Shown piece by piece: positions 15,919-24,182 of a stretch of DNA of 64,000 nucleotides. The position numbers and the translations under genes were made by a program. How positions within the stretch are numbered: position 1 is the first letter of the stretch; every line of letters begins with the position of its first letter. The stretch spans positions 16,690-80,689 of the forward strand of contig NZ_KK088561.1 in assembly GCF_000600335.2 (NCBI RefSeq), in the 5' to 3' direction. The stretch comes from Rubellimicrobium mesophilum DSM 19309 (GTDB lineage Bacteria > Pseudomonadota > Alphaproteobacteria > Rhodobacterales > Rhodobacteraceae). The notes below the pieces were generated by a model that did not search any database, was not told the DNA's origin, and saw only the letters and a program-made list of their open reading frames with translations.

Positions 15919-17339
15919 GTGCCTTGCTGACTCAAGGGAATTTCCAGCATCTCCCGCACCGACGCGACAAGCCCTCCGGAGTCGAGCGGCTTCGTCGTGT
16001 CCACGCGATGGACCGGCGCGAGTCCCGTGGGTCCCGCCCGCCGCGCCAGCTCGACGAGCTCCGGGACGTAGTCGAGCCCCGGATGCCCGGGTCCCCGACC
16101 GGCCACGCGTTCGGCGTAGCGGCGCCCGATCTCCTCCGGCGGCGCCTCGCACCAGACCTCCGCGACGGCATCCATCCCGGCACGACCCAGCCCCTCCGAC
16201 AGCATCGCGAGCGGCTGGAACCCGAACCAGGCATCCACGACGAATCCCGACCCCTCCGGCGCGTCCCGCATCAGGTCCCAGATCGCCCGGTAGCTCGCGC
16301 GCCCGAGCGTCCGGTTGAACAGCCGGTCCCCTGGCGGCAGCTCCTCCAGGAACGGCTGCTTCACCGTGTCAAGCGTCAGCCGCGGCCAGCCCAGCGCCTC
16401 TGCCAGCGCCCGCGCGACGGTGCTCTTCCCGCTGGCAGGCACCCCGTTGACGAGCACCGCCCGCTTCGTCACCCGGCCGCTCAGCGCCGCCACGGCGGCC
16501 CCGATCACTCCGGCCTCGTCCCCGAGCGCCGTCGCCCGGACCGGCACCCCGAACCATGGCGAGCCCGAGGAGGGCAGGGCACCCAGGGCCGCCACCGCCT
16601 CAGCTCCGAGACCCCCGCCGAGGAGCACCACCTCCGGGTCAAGCGCCGCCGCCAGCGAATCGACCGCCCGGCGAAGCGGACCGGCCCAGGCGCGGAGGAC
16701 GGCCCGGGCCGCCGGCTCCTCGGCCCGCGCCAGCAGGTCCCCAGCCCGCGTTCCCGCCGAAAGTCCCGCCTCCGCCACCAGCCGCCCCAGCGCCGTCCCC
16801 GAGCTGACCGTCTCCAGGCAGCCCCGCCGCCCGCAGAGGCACGACAGCCCTTCCGGCTCCATCACCAGATGCCCGAGCTGTCCCGCAGTCCTCTTCCCCC
16901 GCAGGAGCCGCCCACGCTCCAGCATCGCCCCGCCGATCCCGGTGCCGATGGTCAGCAGCACAGCATTGCCGCACCCTCGCGCCGCTCCGAATGCCTGCTC
17001 GGCCAGAAGCGCCATCGCCGCGTCGTTCTCCACGAGGACGCGCAGCCCCGTCGCTTCCTGCACGCGCTCAGCGAAGGGCATCCCCGAGAGGTCCACGTAG
17101 CCGCCCGACAGCACCTCACGCCGCTCGGCATCGACGCGCCCGGGTACGCCGATCCCCACGCCCACTGCCTCCGGGACCCGCAGCTCCGCGACCAGCGCGA
17201 GGCAGTCCGCCAGCACCGCCTCCGGCTCCCGCCGGGTCGCGACTCGCCGCTGCGCCAAGATCGTCCCCTTGGACGACACCAGCGCCGCCCGCAGATGCGT
17301 CCCGCCGATGTCGATGCCGATGGCGGCCCGGGGGCTCAT
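15915..17339 (-). CDS. ROK sugar kinase fused to a P-loop kinase
   Basis: A fusion of 474 residues. Residues 1 to about 300 form a ROK kinase: GIDIGGTHLRAAL phosphate motif, ENDAAMALLAEQ, TIGTGIGGAML, and the ROK zinc Cys cluster CLCGRRGCLE. From about residue 303 a second domain has Walker A NGVPASGKST and resembles gluconate/shikimate/APS-kinase-like P-loop kinases, including a WFGFQPL segment and YAERV lid region. The two domains could phosphorylate the same sugar twice, giving a bisphosphate for the aldolase encoded next door (inference). The start overlaps the aldolase stop by ATGA. The fusion is in one uninterrupted frame and is not explained by a nearby frame break. Confidence 0.8.
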   Translation of the reverse strand: MSPRAAIGIDIGGTHLRAALVSSKGTILAQRRVATRREPEAVLADCLALVAELRVPEAVGVGIGVPGRVDAERREVLSGGYVDLSGMPFAERVQEATGLRVLVENDAAMALLAEQAFGAARGCGNAVLLTIGTGIGGAMLERGRLLRGKRTAGQLGHLVMEPEGLSCLCGRRGCLETVSSGTALGRLVAEAGLSAGTRAGDLLARAEEPAARAVLRAWAGPLRRAVDSLAAALDPEVVLLGGGLGAEAVAALGALPSSGSPWFGVPVRATALGDEAGVIGAAVAALSGRVTKRAVLVNGVPASGKSTVARALAEALGWPRLTLDTVKQPFLEELPPGDRLFNRTLGRASYRAIWDLMRDAPEGSGFVVDAWFGFQPLAMLSEGLGRAGMDAVAEVWCEAPPEEIGRRYAERVAGRGPGHPGLDYVPELVELARRAGPTGLAPVHRVDTTKPLDSGGLVASVREMLEIPLSQQGT

Positions 17340-18235
17340 GCCGCCCGGTGCCGCGCGATCACCGCCTTGATCTCGTTCAGCCGGGGCACCGCGACGTCGG
17401 TGAGCCGCCGCCGCGTCTCCTCCCGGTCGAGCGAGATGCAGTCCTTCCAGAGCGACCGACCTGCGATCACCCCATTGGCTCCGTTAGCCATCGCCGCCTC
17501 GACCTGCCCCAGGAAGGTCGCATGATCCACGCCCGCCGAGAGCACCGCCCAAGGCACGTCGCCCGCCATCTCGGTCACCGCCGCGCAGGCCTCCGGCGTC
17601 CCCGGATAGGGGATCTTCAGCACCTTCGCCCCGGCATCCAGACAGAGCCGAGTGCCCCCCAGGATCAGCTCGGGCACCTTCGCCTTGTGCTCCTCCGGCG
17701 TCTCCCCCTCGACCGCATAGGTCAGGAACTCCACGACGAGCAGCAGGTCCTCGGCCGCGAAGTCCTCGACGATCCTCCGCAACGTCTCCAGGTTCTCCCG
17801 GTTCGCCTCCGGGCGGTCCGAGCGGAAATAGACCATGATCTTCCCGCCGGTCCCGCCCAGCTCCCGCACCCGCCGAGCGGTGACGCCCTCGACCAGCGTG
17901 GACACCCGGTAGCCCACGGGAGAGGTGTCCCACCCCGAGGCATCCAGCCCGATCAGCAGCCCCGTCGAGCGGTGCAGCACCCCTTGGTCCACGATCCCCG
18001 GCACCGCGCAGACCGGGTCGAGCAGCACGCACCCCGCGTCTCGCGCGAGATACTGGGCGATGTCCATCTTCACGAGACCCAGGTCATCGTTCGAGATGCG
18101 CTTCCGCGCCTCCGGGTCGTCCGAGAGCAGCGACCTCATGCTCCCGCGCTGGTCGCAGGCCACGACCAGCATCGCGCCCTCATCGCCGCAGATCTGCTGG
18201 TAGCCCCGCCGCTCCGCCGTCGTCATCGCCGTCAT
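17336..18235 (-). CDS. Class I aldolase of the tagatose-1,6-bisphosphate aldolase (LacD-like) family
   Basis: A TIM-barrel protein of 299 residues. Family segments are VACDQRGSMRSL near the N-terminus, LLDPVCAVPG, VYFRSDRPEANREN, the likely Schiff-base Lys in AKVLKIPYPGTPE, and the C-terminal barrel AVLSAGVDH with NGVIAGRSLWKD (phosphate site). LacD-type enzymes cleave ketose 1,6-bisphosphates; YihT cleaves sulfofructose phosphate. With two kinases and an epimerase alongside, this one probably cleaves a phosphorylated ketose made in this operon. ATG 18235 overlaps the upstream ROK stop by ATGA; a second ATG at 18226 is possible. Confidence 0.8.
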   Translation of the reverse strand: MTAMTTAERRGYQQICGDEGAMLVVACDQRGSMRSLLSDDPEARKRISNDDLGLVKMDIAQYLARDAGCVLLDPVCAVPGIVDQGVLHRSTGLLIGLDASGWDTSPVGYRVSTLVEGVTARRVRELGGTGGKIMVYFRSDRPEANRENLETLRRIVEDFAAEDLLLVVEFLTYAVEGETPEEHKAKVPELILGGTRLCLDAGAKVLKIPYPGTPEACAAVTEMAGDVPWAVLSAGVDHATFLGQVEAAMANGANGVIAGRSLWKDCISLDREETRRRLTDVAVPRLNEIKAVIARHRAA

Positions 18236-19185
18236 CTTGGTCCCCCTTGCGAGCCGTCCAGCGCCAGCGCCGCCGCCCCGATCAGGCCCGAGTTCCCCCC
18301 GAGCCCCGCCTTCATTACCGGCACGTCCCGGAACGCCGCCATCGCGCGCGATCGGATCGTGGCGTGAATCTCCGTCTCCAGCAGGTCGAAGGCCTCGGCC
18401 ACGCCGCCGCCCATCACGATCGCCTCCGGGCTGTAGAGGTGCAGGAGCCCCACGAACCCCAGCCCCAGCCACCGCGCCTCGAGGCCCAGCAGCCGCAGCG
18501 CCAGCGCGTCCCCCTCGCGCGCCGCCGCGACCACGTCCCGGGCCGTCAGGCCCTCGGGGTCGCGCCCCGACAGACGGCTTTCCGGCTGGCCCCGCACCGC
18601 CTTCCGCGCGGCGGCACCCAGCGCGCTCCCCGAGGCCAGCGCCTCGAAGCAGCCCGGCGCCCCGCAGGCGCAGGCCGGCCCGTCCACCGCCAGCGGCAGG
18701 TGCCCCACATGGCCCGCCATCCCCCGCCGCCCATGCAGGAGCCGCCCGTCCAGCACGACGCCCCCGCCGATCCCCGTGCTGACGGTCACATAGACCAGAT
18801 GCCGCAACCCCCGACCGGCCCCGTGCCGCCACTCCCCGAAGGCCGCCGCGATCCCGTCGTTCTCCAGGACGACCGGCAGCCCGGTCCTCTCCGCCAGGAT
18901 GCCCCTCAACGGGAGCCCGTCCCAGCCCGGCAGGGTGGGGATGTTCAGGATCGTTCCCGTCTCGCTGTCGAGCGGCCCGGGCGAGCAGATGCCGATGCCC
19001 CGCACCTCGCGCCCCTCCGGCGCGACCCGCGCGATCAGCACCGTCATCTGCCGCAGCACCGCCTCGGGTCCCCCGGCCGCGTCGGTCGGCTCGGCGGCGC
19101 GGGCGAGCAGCGTCCCGCCCTCCACCAGCGCCGCCCGGACCTGCGTCCCGCCGAGGTCGATCCCGATGGCGAGCGACTCAGCCAC
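18232..19185 (-). CDS. ROK-family sugar kinase
   Basis: A sugar kinase of 317 residues. The phosphate-1 motif is AIGIDLGGTQVRAAL at the N-terminus, with EN DGIAAAFGEW (catalytic Asp), VTVSTGIGGGVVLDGRL and the ROK Cys/zinc motif ACGAPGCFEALASG. It is a kinase rather than a repressor, as there is no N-terminal helix-turn-helix. It overlaps the epimerase gene by 8 bases and the aldolase gene by 4. It is the second ROK kinase of the operon; AlsK (allose) or NagK-like roles are known for the family, but the sugar here is unknown. Confidence 0.85.
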   Translation of the reverse strand: MAESLAIGIDLGGTQVRAALVEGGTLLARAAEPTDAAGGPEAVLRQMTVLIARVAPEGREVRGIGICSPGPLDSETGTILNIPTLPGWDGLPLRGILAERTGLPVVLENDGIAAAFGEWRHGAGRGLRHLVYVTVSTGIGGGVVLDGRLLHGRRGMAGHVGHLPLAVDGPACACGAPGCFEALASGSALGAAARKAVRGQPESRLSGRDPEGLTARDVVAAAREGDALALRLLGLEARWLGLGFVGLLHLYSPEAIVMGGGVAEAFDLLETEIHATIRSRAMAAFRDVPVMKAGLGGNSGLIGAAALALDGSQGGPR

Positions 19186-19867
19186 GCTGCCCCCGCACCC
19201 AGGCGATCCGCCCCGCGAGGTCCGGGTCGTTGAACGCCAGCGACCCCATCACCACGGTGTCCGCCCCCGCCGCGCGCAGCCCCGGCACCGTATGCTCCCG
19301 GATGCCGCCGTCCGCGCCCAGCAGCACCTCCCGCGCGCCGATCAGCCCCTTGGCCTCCCGCAGCCGCGCCTCCGCCTCCGGGTCGAGCCCCTGGCCCTTG
19401 ATCCCGATCCGAGTCCCCAGCAGCGTCAGCATCCTCACGCGCCCCAAGAACCGCTGCGCATCCGGGACAGGCGTGTGAAGCTGGAGAACGATCCCGCCCG
19501 CCAGGCCCCGCGCTTCGATCCGGTCCAGCGCCTCCTCGGCGTTCGCGTTCTCCGCATGGACGCTGACGAGGTCCGCGCCCGCCTCCGCGAACTGCTCGAC
19601 CTGCGAGAGAAGCACCCCGTCGTCCACCATCAGGTGCACGTGCACCGGCTTCCGCGTCCGCTTGCGACAGGCCGCCACGAGGTCCGGAAAGAACAGCAGC
19701 GCCGGCGAGAAGTGCCCGTCCGCCACGTCCACATGGTAGAGGTCCACGAACTCGTCCACGCGCCCGATCTCGTCGGACAGCCGCCCCAGGTCCGCCGACC
19801 AGAGCGAGAACTCGGCGAGGAGCCGGTCGCGGGGCAGGGTGCCCAGCCCACGTTCGGTCGTCGTCAT
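19178..19867 (-). CDS. Ribulose-phosphate 3-epimerase family protein
   Basis: A protein of 229 residues. TIM-barrel motifs of the Rpe/AlsE family are present: YHVDVADGHFSPAL (metal-binding His and Asp), KPVHVHLMVDDG, VHAENAN, and LGADGGIREHTVP for phosphate binding. The family moves the 3-OH of ketopentose or ketohexose phosphates (ribulose-5-P, allulose-6-P, erythrulose-P-like). It differs from the housekeeping Rpe in its extra N-terminus and lies inside a catabolic operon, so an AlsE-like or tetrulose-phosphate epimerase role is more likely. It overlaps its neighbours by 4 and 8 bases. Confidence 0.82.
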   Translation of the reverse strand: MTTTERGLGTLPRDRLLAEFSLWSADLGRLSDEIGRVDEFVDLYHVDVADGHFSPALLFFPDLVAACRKRTRKPVHVHLMVDDGVLLSQVEQFAEAGADLVSVHAENANAEEALDRIEARGLAGGIVLQLHTPVPDAQRFLGRVRMLTLLGTRIGIKGQGLDPEAEARLREAKGLIGAREVLLGADGGIREHTVPGLRAAGADTVVMGSLAFNDPDLAGRIAWVRGQRG

Positions 19868-20670
19868 TCGGAAACCTCCGTAAGGAACTCGGCCAAGGCG
19901 GTCCGGACGTCCGCGACGTAGCGCTCGCGGCTTTCGGCCTTGGGCGTGATGCGAACGAGCCGCGCGCCCGGGATCATCCCGGCCAGCGTCTCGGCGTGGA
20001 TCAGCGGATGCGCGAGGTCCCGGCCGTGCCCGACGACCAGGGTCGGCACGCGGAGGGCCCGGATGGCCTCCTCCGAGACGCCCGGATCGTCGGCTGCAAG
20101 CCGCAGGAGCAGCGCCCGCGTGACCGCGACGGGCTCGCGCGAGAAGAACCCCCGGAGCGAGGCGAGGTTGTCGGGCGCCTCCTTGGCGAGCCGGCGCGCC
20201 GTGTCGCTGGCCTCGAACGCCTCCCGCGCCAAGGCGGGATCGCAGCGCGCGAGCAGTTCCCCCACCAGCGCATAGGGCGCCATGTTCTCAGGCCGCGCCT
20301 CGCAGACCCAGGCCGGCCGCCCCAGGACCAGCCCGCTCACCAGATCCGGCCGCTCCACCGCGAGCCGCAGCGCCAGCGCCGCCCCCATCGAGATGCCGCC
20401 CACGACCACCGGGCCACCGAGCGTTTCCGCGAAGGCCGCAAGATCGCTGGCGAAGGTCCCGAACCCCAGCCGCCGGAGGGACCCCGCCTCGGACCCTCCG
20501 TGACCCCGGCACTCGAGCGTCAGCCCCCGCCAGCCGATCCCGTCGGGAAAGACCTCCGCCGTCTGCCCTGCATCGCCGCAGAGCCCGTGCTGGAACAGCA
20601 TCGTCCGCCCCTCGCCGACCTGATGGACGGCGAGCGTCACCCCATCCCGACGGAACGGCTCCAGCCTCAT
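19864..20670 (-). CDS. Alpha/beta fold hydrolase
   Basis: A hydrolase of 268 residues. The oxyanion region is FQHGLCGDAGQT (near residues 34-45), the nucleophile elbow GGISMGAALALRLA has Ser near residue 92, followed by the acid in VVGHGRDLAHPL and a C-terminal catalytic residue region. The start at 20670 overlaps the upstream isomerase stop by ATGA. In a sugar operon it may open a lactone made by the Gfo/Idh dehydrogenase or by the zinc dehydrogenase, or remove an ester from the imported substrate. That role is inference. Confidence 0.8.
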   Translation of the reverse strand: MRLEPFRRDGVTLAVHQVGEGRTMLFQHGLCGDAGQTAEVFPDGIGWRGLTLECRGHGGSEAGSLRRLGFGTFASDLAAFAETLGGPVVVGGISMGAALALRLAVERPDLVSGLVLGRPAWVCEARPENMAPYALVGELLARCDPALAREAFEASDTARRLAKEAPDNLASLRGFFSREPVAVTRALLLRLAADDPGVSEEAIRALRVPTLVVGHGRDLAHPLIHAETLAGMIPGARLVRITPKAESRERYVADVRTALAEFLTEVSE

Positions 20671-21488
20671 CCGAGCTGGCCCCGCAGGAACCGCGCCACC
20701 CCCGGCGCCTCCCCGGCCGAGAGCCCGTGCGTCACCACCGCCCCGTCGAACCCCGCGCGCCGCAGCCCTCCCAGGAACCGCCCGAAGTCCACGACCCCCG
20801 ATCCGGCCGCCACGAAGCGCCTCCCGGGGTCCCGGTCCTTCGCGTGCGCCATGACGATCCGGTCCGCCAGCATCTCGACCGCCTCGTCCACCACGGCGCC
20901 ATCCCGGAACCCGCCCAAGTCCTCGAACAGGTTCGCCGGATCGAGCACGATGCCGATGGGCGCCCCCGGGAACGCATCCAGCATTTCGCGCGCCCGCGCG
21001 GCGGAGCTCACGACGTTGGCCATCTCCGGCTCCACGCCGATCACGACACCCGACCGCTCCGCCACCGGCAGGAGCAACCGCATCTCCGCCAGGAAATCCT
21101 CCCACGCCTCCCCCGAGCCGTTCTCCGGATGCGACCGCCATTGGTCCTCGGCATCCAGGCTCCCCGTGCAGACGGTCACGATCCCGGTCCCCATCCCGCG
21201 CGCCGCCCCGGCGATGGCCTCGAACGCCGCCCGCCCTGTCGCGCGGACCGACGGGTCGGGGTGGATCATGTTGTAGGTCGCCGACACAGCCGCGATGCCG
21301 ATGCCTGTCGCCTCCGTCGCCGCCCGCACGGCCTCTACCGCCTCCGCAGGCACGACGCGGGGCAGGGCGCCCAGCCCCGAGCAGGCCATGTTGTACTGCA
21401 CGCAGTCGAACCCTGCCGCCTTCGCCGCAGACAGCACCTCGCCGGGCGTCTCCCCCGCAAACGTCTTGGCGAAGACCCCGAGCCGCAT
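20667..21488 (-). CDS. Sugar phosphate isomerase/epimerase (AP endonuclease 2 family TIM barrel)
   Basis: A protein of 273 residues of the xylose-isomerase-like TIM-barrel superfamily. Metal-site segments include GVEPEMANVV (Glu), IGIVLDPANLFED (Asp), and MAHAKDRDP (His), with a final VVTHGLSAGEAPG. It starts MRLGVFAKTFAGETPGEVL. The start overlaps the Gfo/Idh stop in TGATG. These enzymes isomerise free keto/aldo sugars or inosose. Pairing with a Gfo/Idh dehydrogenase is common in inositol, keto-sugar and disaccharide catabolism. Confidence 0.82.
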   Translation of the reverse strand: MRLGVFAKTFAGETPGEVLSAAKAAGFDCVQYNMACSGLGALPRVVPAEAVEAVRAATEATGIGIAAVSATYNMIHPDPSVRATGRAAFEAIAGAARGMGTGIVTVCTGSLDAEDQWRSHPENGSGEAWEDFLAEMRLLLPVAERSGVVIGVEPEMANVVSSAARAREMLDAFPGAPIGIVLDPANLFEDLGGFRDGAVVDEAVEMLADRIVMAHAKDRDPGRRFVAAGSGVVDFGRFLGGLRRAGFDGAVVTHGLSAGEAPGVARFLRGQLG

Positions 21489-22558
21489 CACACCGCCCCC
21501 ACCACCTCGGACAGCCGAACCGGCTTCCCGGTCTCCGCCGAACGCGCCACCGCCACCATCCCTCGCACCGAGGCGAGCCCGTCCTCCACGAAGGCCGCCC
21601 CCGTCTCGGCGCCGTTCAGCACCCGGTCCGCGAAGGCCTCCATCTGCCGCCGGTAGAAGTGCCCGTCGGCGCCCAGCACCCGCGTCGTCGTCCCAGTCGC
21701 CTCGTGGAAGATGTCCACGTCCGAGCTCTTGTAATACCAGGGATTGTAGGTCTTCGCGACGACCGACCCCCGCTCCCCATAGATCTGGAACCCCTCGTGC
21801 CAGTCCATCCGCACCGCGACCGTGAGGTCCAGGTGCCCCAGCGCCCCGCTCTCGAACGCCACGTCCACGAACCAGCACCAGGCCCCGAACCGCTCCAGCA
21901 GCTGCGCCTGCACCTCCACGATCTCGCCACCGAGGAACCGCGCCGTGTCGATCAGGTGGCACCCATGCGCGAGCATGAAGTACCGCCGCTTGTCCGCCTT
22001 CGGGTCCTGTGCCGGCTTCCTCGCCTGCGCGCTCCTCACCATCAGCGGCTGCACCGCGTCGGTCATCGCGTAGCGGTGCGTCGAATCGCAGTACCAGGCC
22101 TTGAGCGCCAGCATCTGCCCCATCTCGCCTTGCACGAAGTCCCGCGCGCTCTGCACCCCGGCATCGAACCGCTTCATGTGCCCGACCTGGAGCACCAGCC
22201 CCGATCCGCGCACCGCCTCCGCGAGTTCCTCGACCTCCTCCACGGCCACGCCCAGCGGCTTCTCGCAGAGGACGTGCTTCCCCGCCCGCAGCGCCATCAA
22301 GGACGCCTGCACATGGAACGCATCCGCCGTCGCGATCACCACCGCGTCCAGTTCCGGGTCCGCCAGCATCGCCGCGTAATCGGTGTAGGTCCGGTCCGGC
22401 GCGTGCGTCGCCGCCATCCGCGCCAGCAGGTCCTCGGCCACATCGCAGATCGCATGGAGCCGCACGTTCCGCGCCTTGGTCGCGCTCTCGAAATGCGCCG
22501 CCTGCGCGATGGGACCGCAGCCCAGCACCCCCACCCGAAGCCGCCGCCCGTCGCCCAT
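21488..22558 (-). CDS. Gfo/Idh/MocA-family oxidoreductase
   Basis: An NAD(P)-dependent sugar or inositol dehydrogenase of 356 residues. The Rossmann motif is VGVLGCGPIAQAAH (residues 8-21), the catalytic Lys is in the EKPLG motif near residue 97, and VGHMKRFDAG and HLIDTARFLGG provide the substrate-site residues of the family. The chosen ATG at 22558 has GGGAGGCGG upstream; the 24-residue upstream extension has no family similarity. It is the first gene of the minus-strand catabolic operon, divergent from the binding-protein gene at 22768. Confidence 0.85.
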   Translation of the reverse strand: MGDGRRLRVGVLGCGPIAQAAHFESATKARNVRLHAICDVAEDLLARMAATHAPDRTYTDYAAMLADPELDAVVIATADAFHVQASLMALRAGKHVLCEKPLGVAVEEVEELAEAVRGSGLVLQVGHMKRFDAGVQSARDFVQGEMGQMLALKAWYCDSTHRYAMTDAVQPLMVRSAQARKPAQDPKADKRRYFMLAHGCHLIDTARFLGGEIVEVQAQLLERFGAWCWFVDVAFESGALGHLDLTVAVRMDWHEGFQIYGERGSVVAKTYNPWYYKSSDVDIFHEATGTTTRVLGADGHFYRRQMEAFADRVLNGAETGAAFVEDGLASVRGMVAVARSAETGKPVRLSEVVGAV

Positions 22559-22659
22559 CTGCCGCCTCCCCGCGAAGGGACGGCCGGGCCGCCCGGGCCT
22601 CGTCTCCCACGGATGCGCCCCGCTCCGCAACTCCCCGCGCGAAGGCGCCGAGGTAGCTT

Positions 22660-22688
22660 TTGACTTGGCGTCAATCTGCTCCTACGCT
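22660..22688 (+). promoter_or_regulatory. Candidate sigma-70 promoter with inverted repeat over the -35 box
   Basis: TTGACT (22660-22665), a 17-base spacer and TACGCT (22683-22688) make a plausible promoter 79 bases upstream of the binding-protein start at 22768. The inverted repeat TTGAC-N5-GTCAA (22660-22674) covers the -35 box and could be an operator for a GntR- or DeoR-like regulator not encoded in this window. Confidence 0.5.
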
Positions 22689-22767
22689 CAACCATGAGCA
22701 GCAAAGCGGCCGCGCGTGGACCTCCACGGGCCAAGGACCGCAGCGCTCCACGGGAGGAGAGAAGACT

Positions 22768-24042
22768 ATGACGTCCAGACGGAATCTGCCCCTGCTCGCA
22801 GGGGTGGGGGCGATGGCGCTCGCCCTGTCGGCCGGCTTCGCATCGGCCACGCCGCGCACCAACATGCTGCACCAGTGGGCCACCGGCTCGGATGCCGAGG
22901 CCATCGCCAAGCTCGGCGAGATGTTCACCGCCGAGGGCGGCACCTGGGAGCAGACCTCCATCGCCGGCCACACCGCGAACACGCTGGCCAAGCTCCGCGC
23001 CGACGTGGTCGCGGGCAACGCCCCGCCCGCCGTGCAGCTCAAGGGCCCCGAGATCGCCGAGTGGAACGGCACCGGCATGACCATGAACCTCGACGAGGTC
23101 GCCACTGCCGGCAACTGGGACTCGGTCGTCGCGCCCGAGCTCATCGAGGTGATGAAGCCCGCCGGCTCCTGGGTCGCGGTGCCGATGAACATCCACCGCG
23201 TCAACTGGATGTACTACAACCCGTCCGTGCTCGAGGCCGCCGGCGTCGCCGAGGCGCCCAAGACCTGGGACGAGTTCAACGCCGCCTGCGAGAAGATCGT
23301 CGCCGCCGGCAAGATCTGCGTGGCCCACGGTTCCTTCGACTGGACCGACGCCACGACCTTCGACTCTATCGTCTACGGCATGGACCGCGACCTCTACCGG
23401 TCCGCCTTCGTCGAGGGCGACACCGAGGCCATGCGCTCCCAGCCCATGATCGACGCCTTCGCCGAATACCGTCGGATCGTCGACGAGTGGATGGACCCCG
23501 GGATGCCCGGCCGCCCCTTCGAGGAGGAGGTCGCCATGATGGCCAACGGCGACGCCGCCTTCCTCTTCATGGGCGACTGGACCATCGGCACGCTCAACGC
23601 CGGCGGCTACACCTTTGGCGAGGACTACGAATGCACGCAGGCCCCCGTGAACTGGGGCGGCGACGGCTACATCCTGAACGCCGACTCGGTGGTGTTCTTC
23701 CAGCAGGACGACCCCGACTACCAGGAAGGCAGCGTGCTGCTCGCCAACACGATCATGTCGCCCGAGTTCCAGACGGTCTTCAACCAGGCCAAAGGCTCCA
23801 TCCCCGCGCGCATGGACGTGGACCTGAGCCAGGGCTTCAACCCCTGCCAGGTGAAGAGCCAGGAGGACCTCGCCAAGTCCATCGAGCAGGGAACCCTCGT
23901 CCGCTCCATGGCCCACAACATGACCGTGCCGCAGGCCATGCGCGGCGCCATGATGGAGGTCATCACCGAGTTCGTGAACTCCGACATGGCCCCCGAGGAT
24001 GCCGCCAACGCCATGGCCGACGCCGTCGAGGCGAACATGTGA
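22768..24042 (+). CDS. ABC transporter substrate-binding protein (glucose/mannose type, family 1)
   Basis: A periplasmic binding protein of 424 residues. The signal peptide is MTSRRNLPLLAGVGAMALAL.. cleaved after about FASA (residue 28). Mature segments MLHQWATGSDAEAIAKL, WEQTSIAGH and VAVPMNIHRVNWMYYN are typical of the sugar-binding proteins of the GtsA/glucose-mannose group. The ATG at 22768 has GGGAGGAGA upstream. It is followed by a strong hairpin and then permeases and ATPase of one operon. The ligand is a carbohydrate or polyol, not further defined. Confidence 0.9.
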   Translation: MTSRRNLPLLAGVGAMALALSAGFASATPRTNMLHQWATGSDAEAIAKLGEMFTAEGGTWEQTSIAGHTANTLAKLRADVVAGNAPPAVQLKGPEIAEWNGTGMTMNLDEVATAGNWDSVVAPELIEVMKPAGSWVAVPMNIHRVNWMYYNPSVLEAAGVAEAPKTWDEFNAACEKIVAAGKICVAHGSFDWTDATTFDSIVYGMDRDLYRSAFVEGDTEAMRSQPMIDAFAEYRRIVDEWMDPGMPGRPFEEEVAMMANGDAAFLFMGDWTIGTLNAGGYTFGEDYECTQAPVNWGGDGYILNADSVVFFQQDDPDYQEGSVLLANTIMSPEFQTVFNQAKGSIPARMDVDLSQGFNPCQVKSQEDLAKSIEQGTLVRSMAHNMTVPQAMRGAMMEVITEFVNSDMAPEDAANAMADAVEANM

Positions 24043-24050
24043 GCCGATTC

Positions 24051-24076
24051 GTCCCCCGGGATGCGTCCCGGGGGAC
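24051..24076 (+). other. Strong stem-loop after binding-protein gene
   Basis: GTCCCCCGGGA pairs perfectly with TCCCGGGGGAC around the loop TGCG, giving an 11-base stem 9 bases after the binding-protein stop and 106 bases before the permease start. There is no U-run, so it probably protects the upstream mRNA or partly blocks transcription. Confidence 0.65.
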
Positions 24077-24182
24077 ACTCCGCAAGGCGTTGCGTCGGGG
24101 GTGTTGCGACCGTTCGATCGTGTAACGGACCGTTAGCCTCCTCGGCGCATCCTGCACGGGACCTCTCCAAGGACCCTGACCC

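Noticed and set aside
11001..22558. A sulfoquinovose (sulfo-EMP) pathway based on the YihT-like aldolase
   Set aside because: No sulfoquinovosidase, SQ isomerase or YihU-like reductase is recognised; the LacD-like fold alone is not enough.
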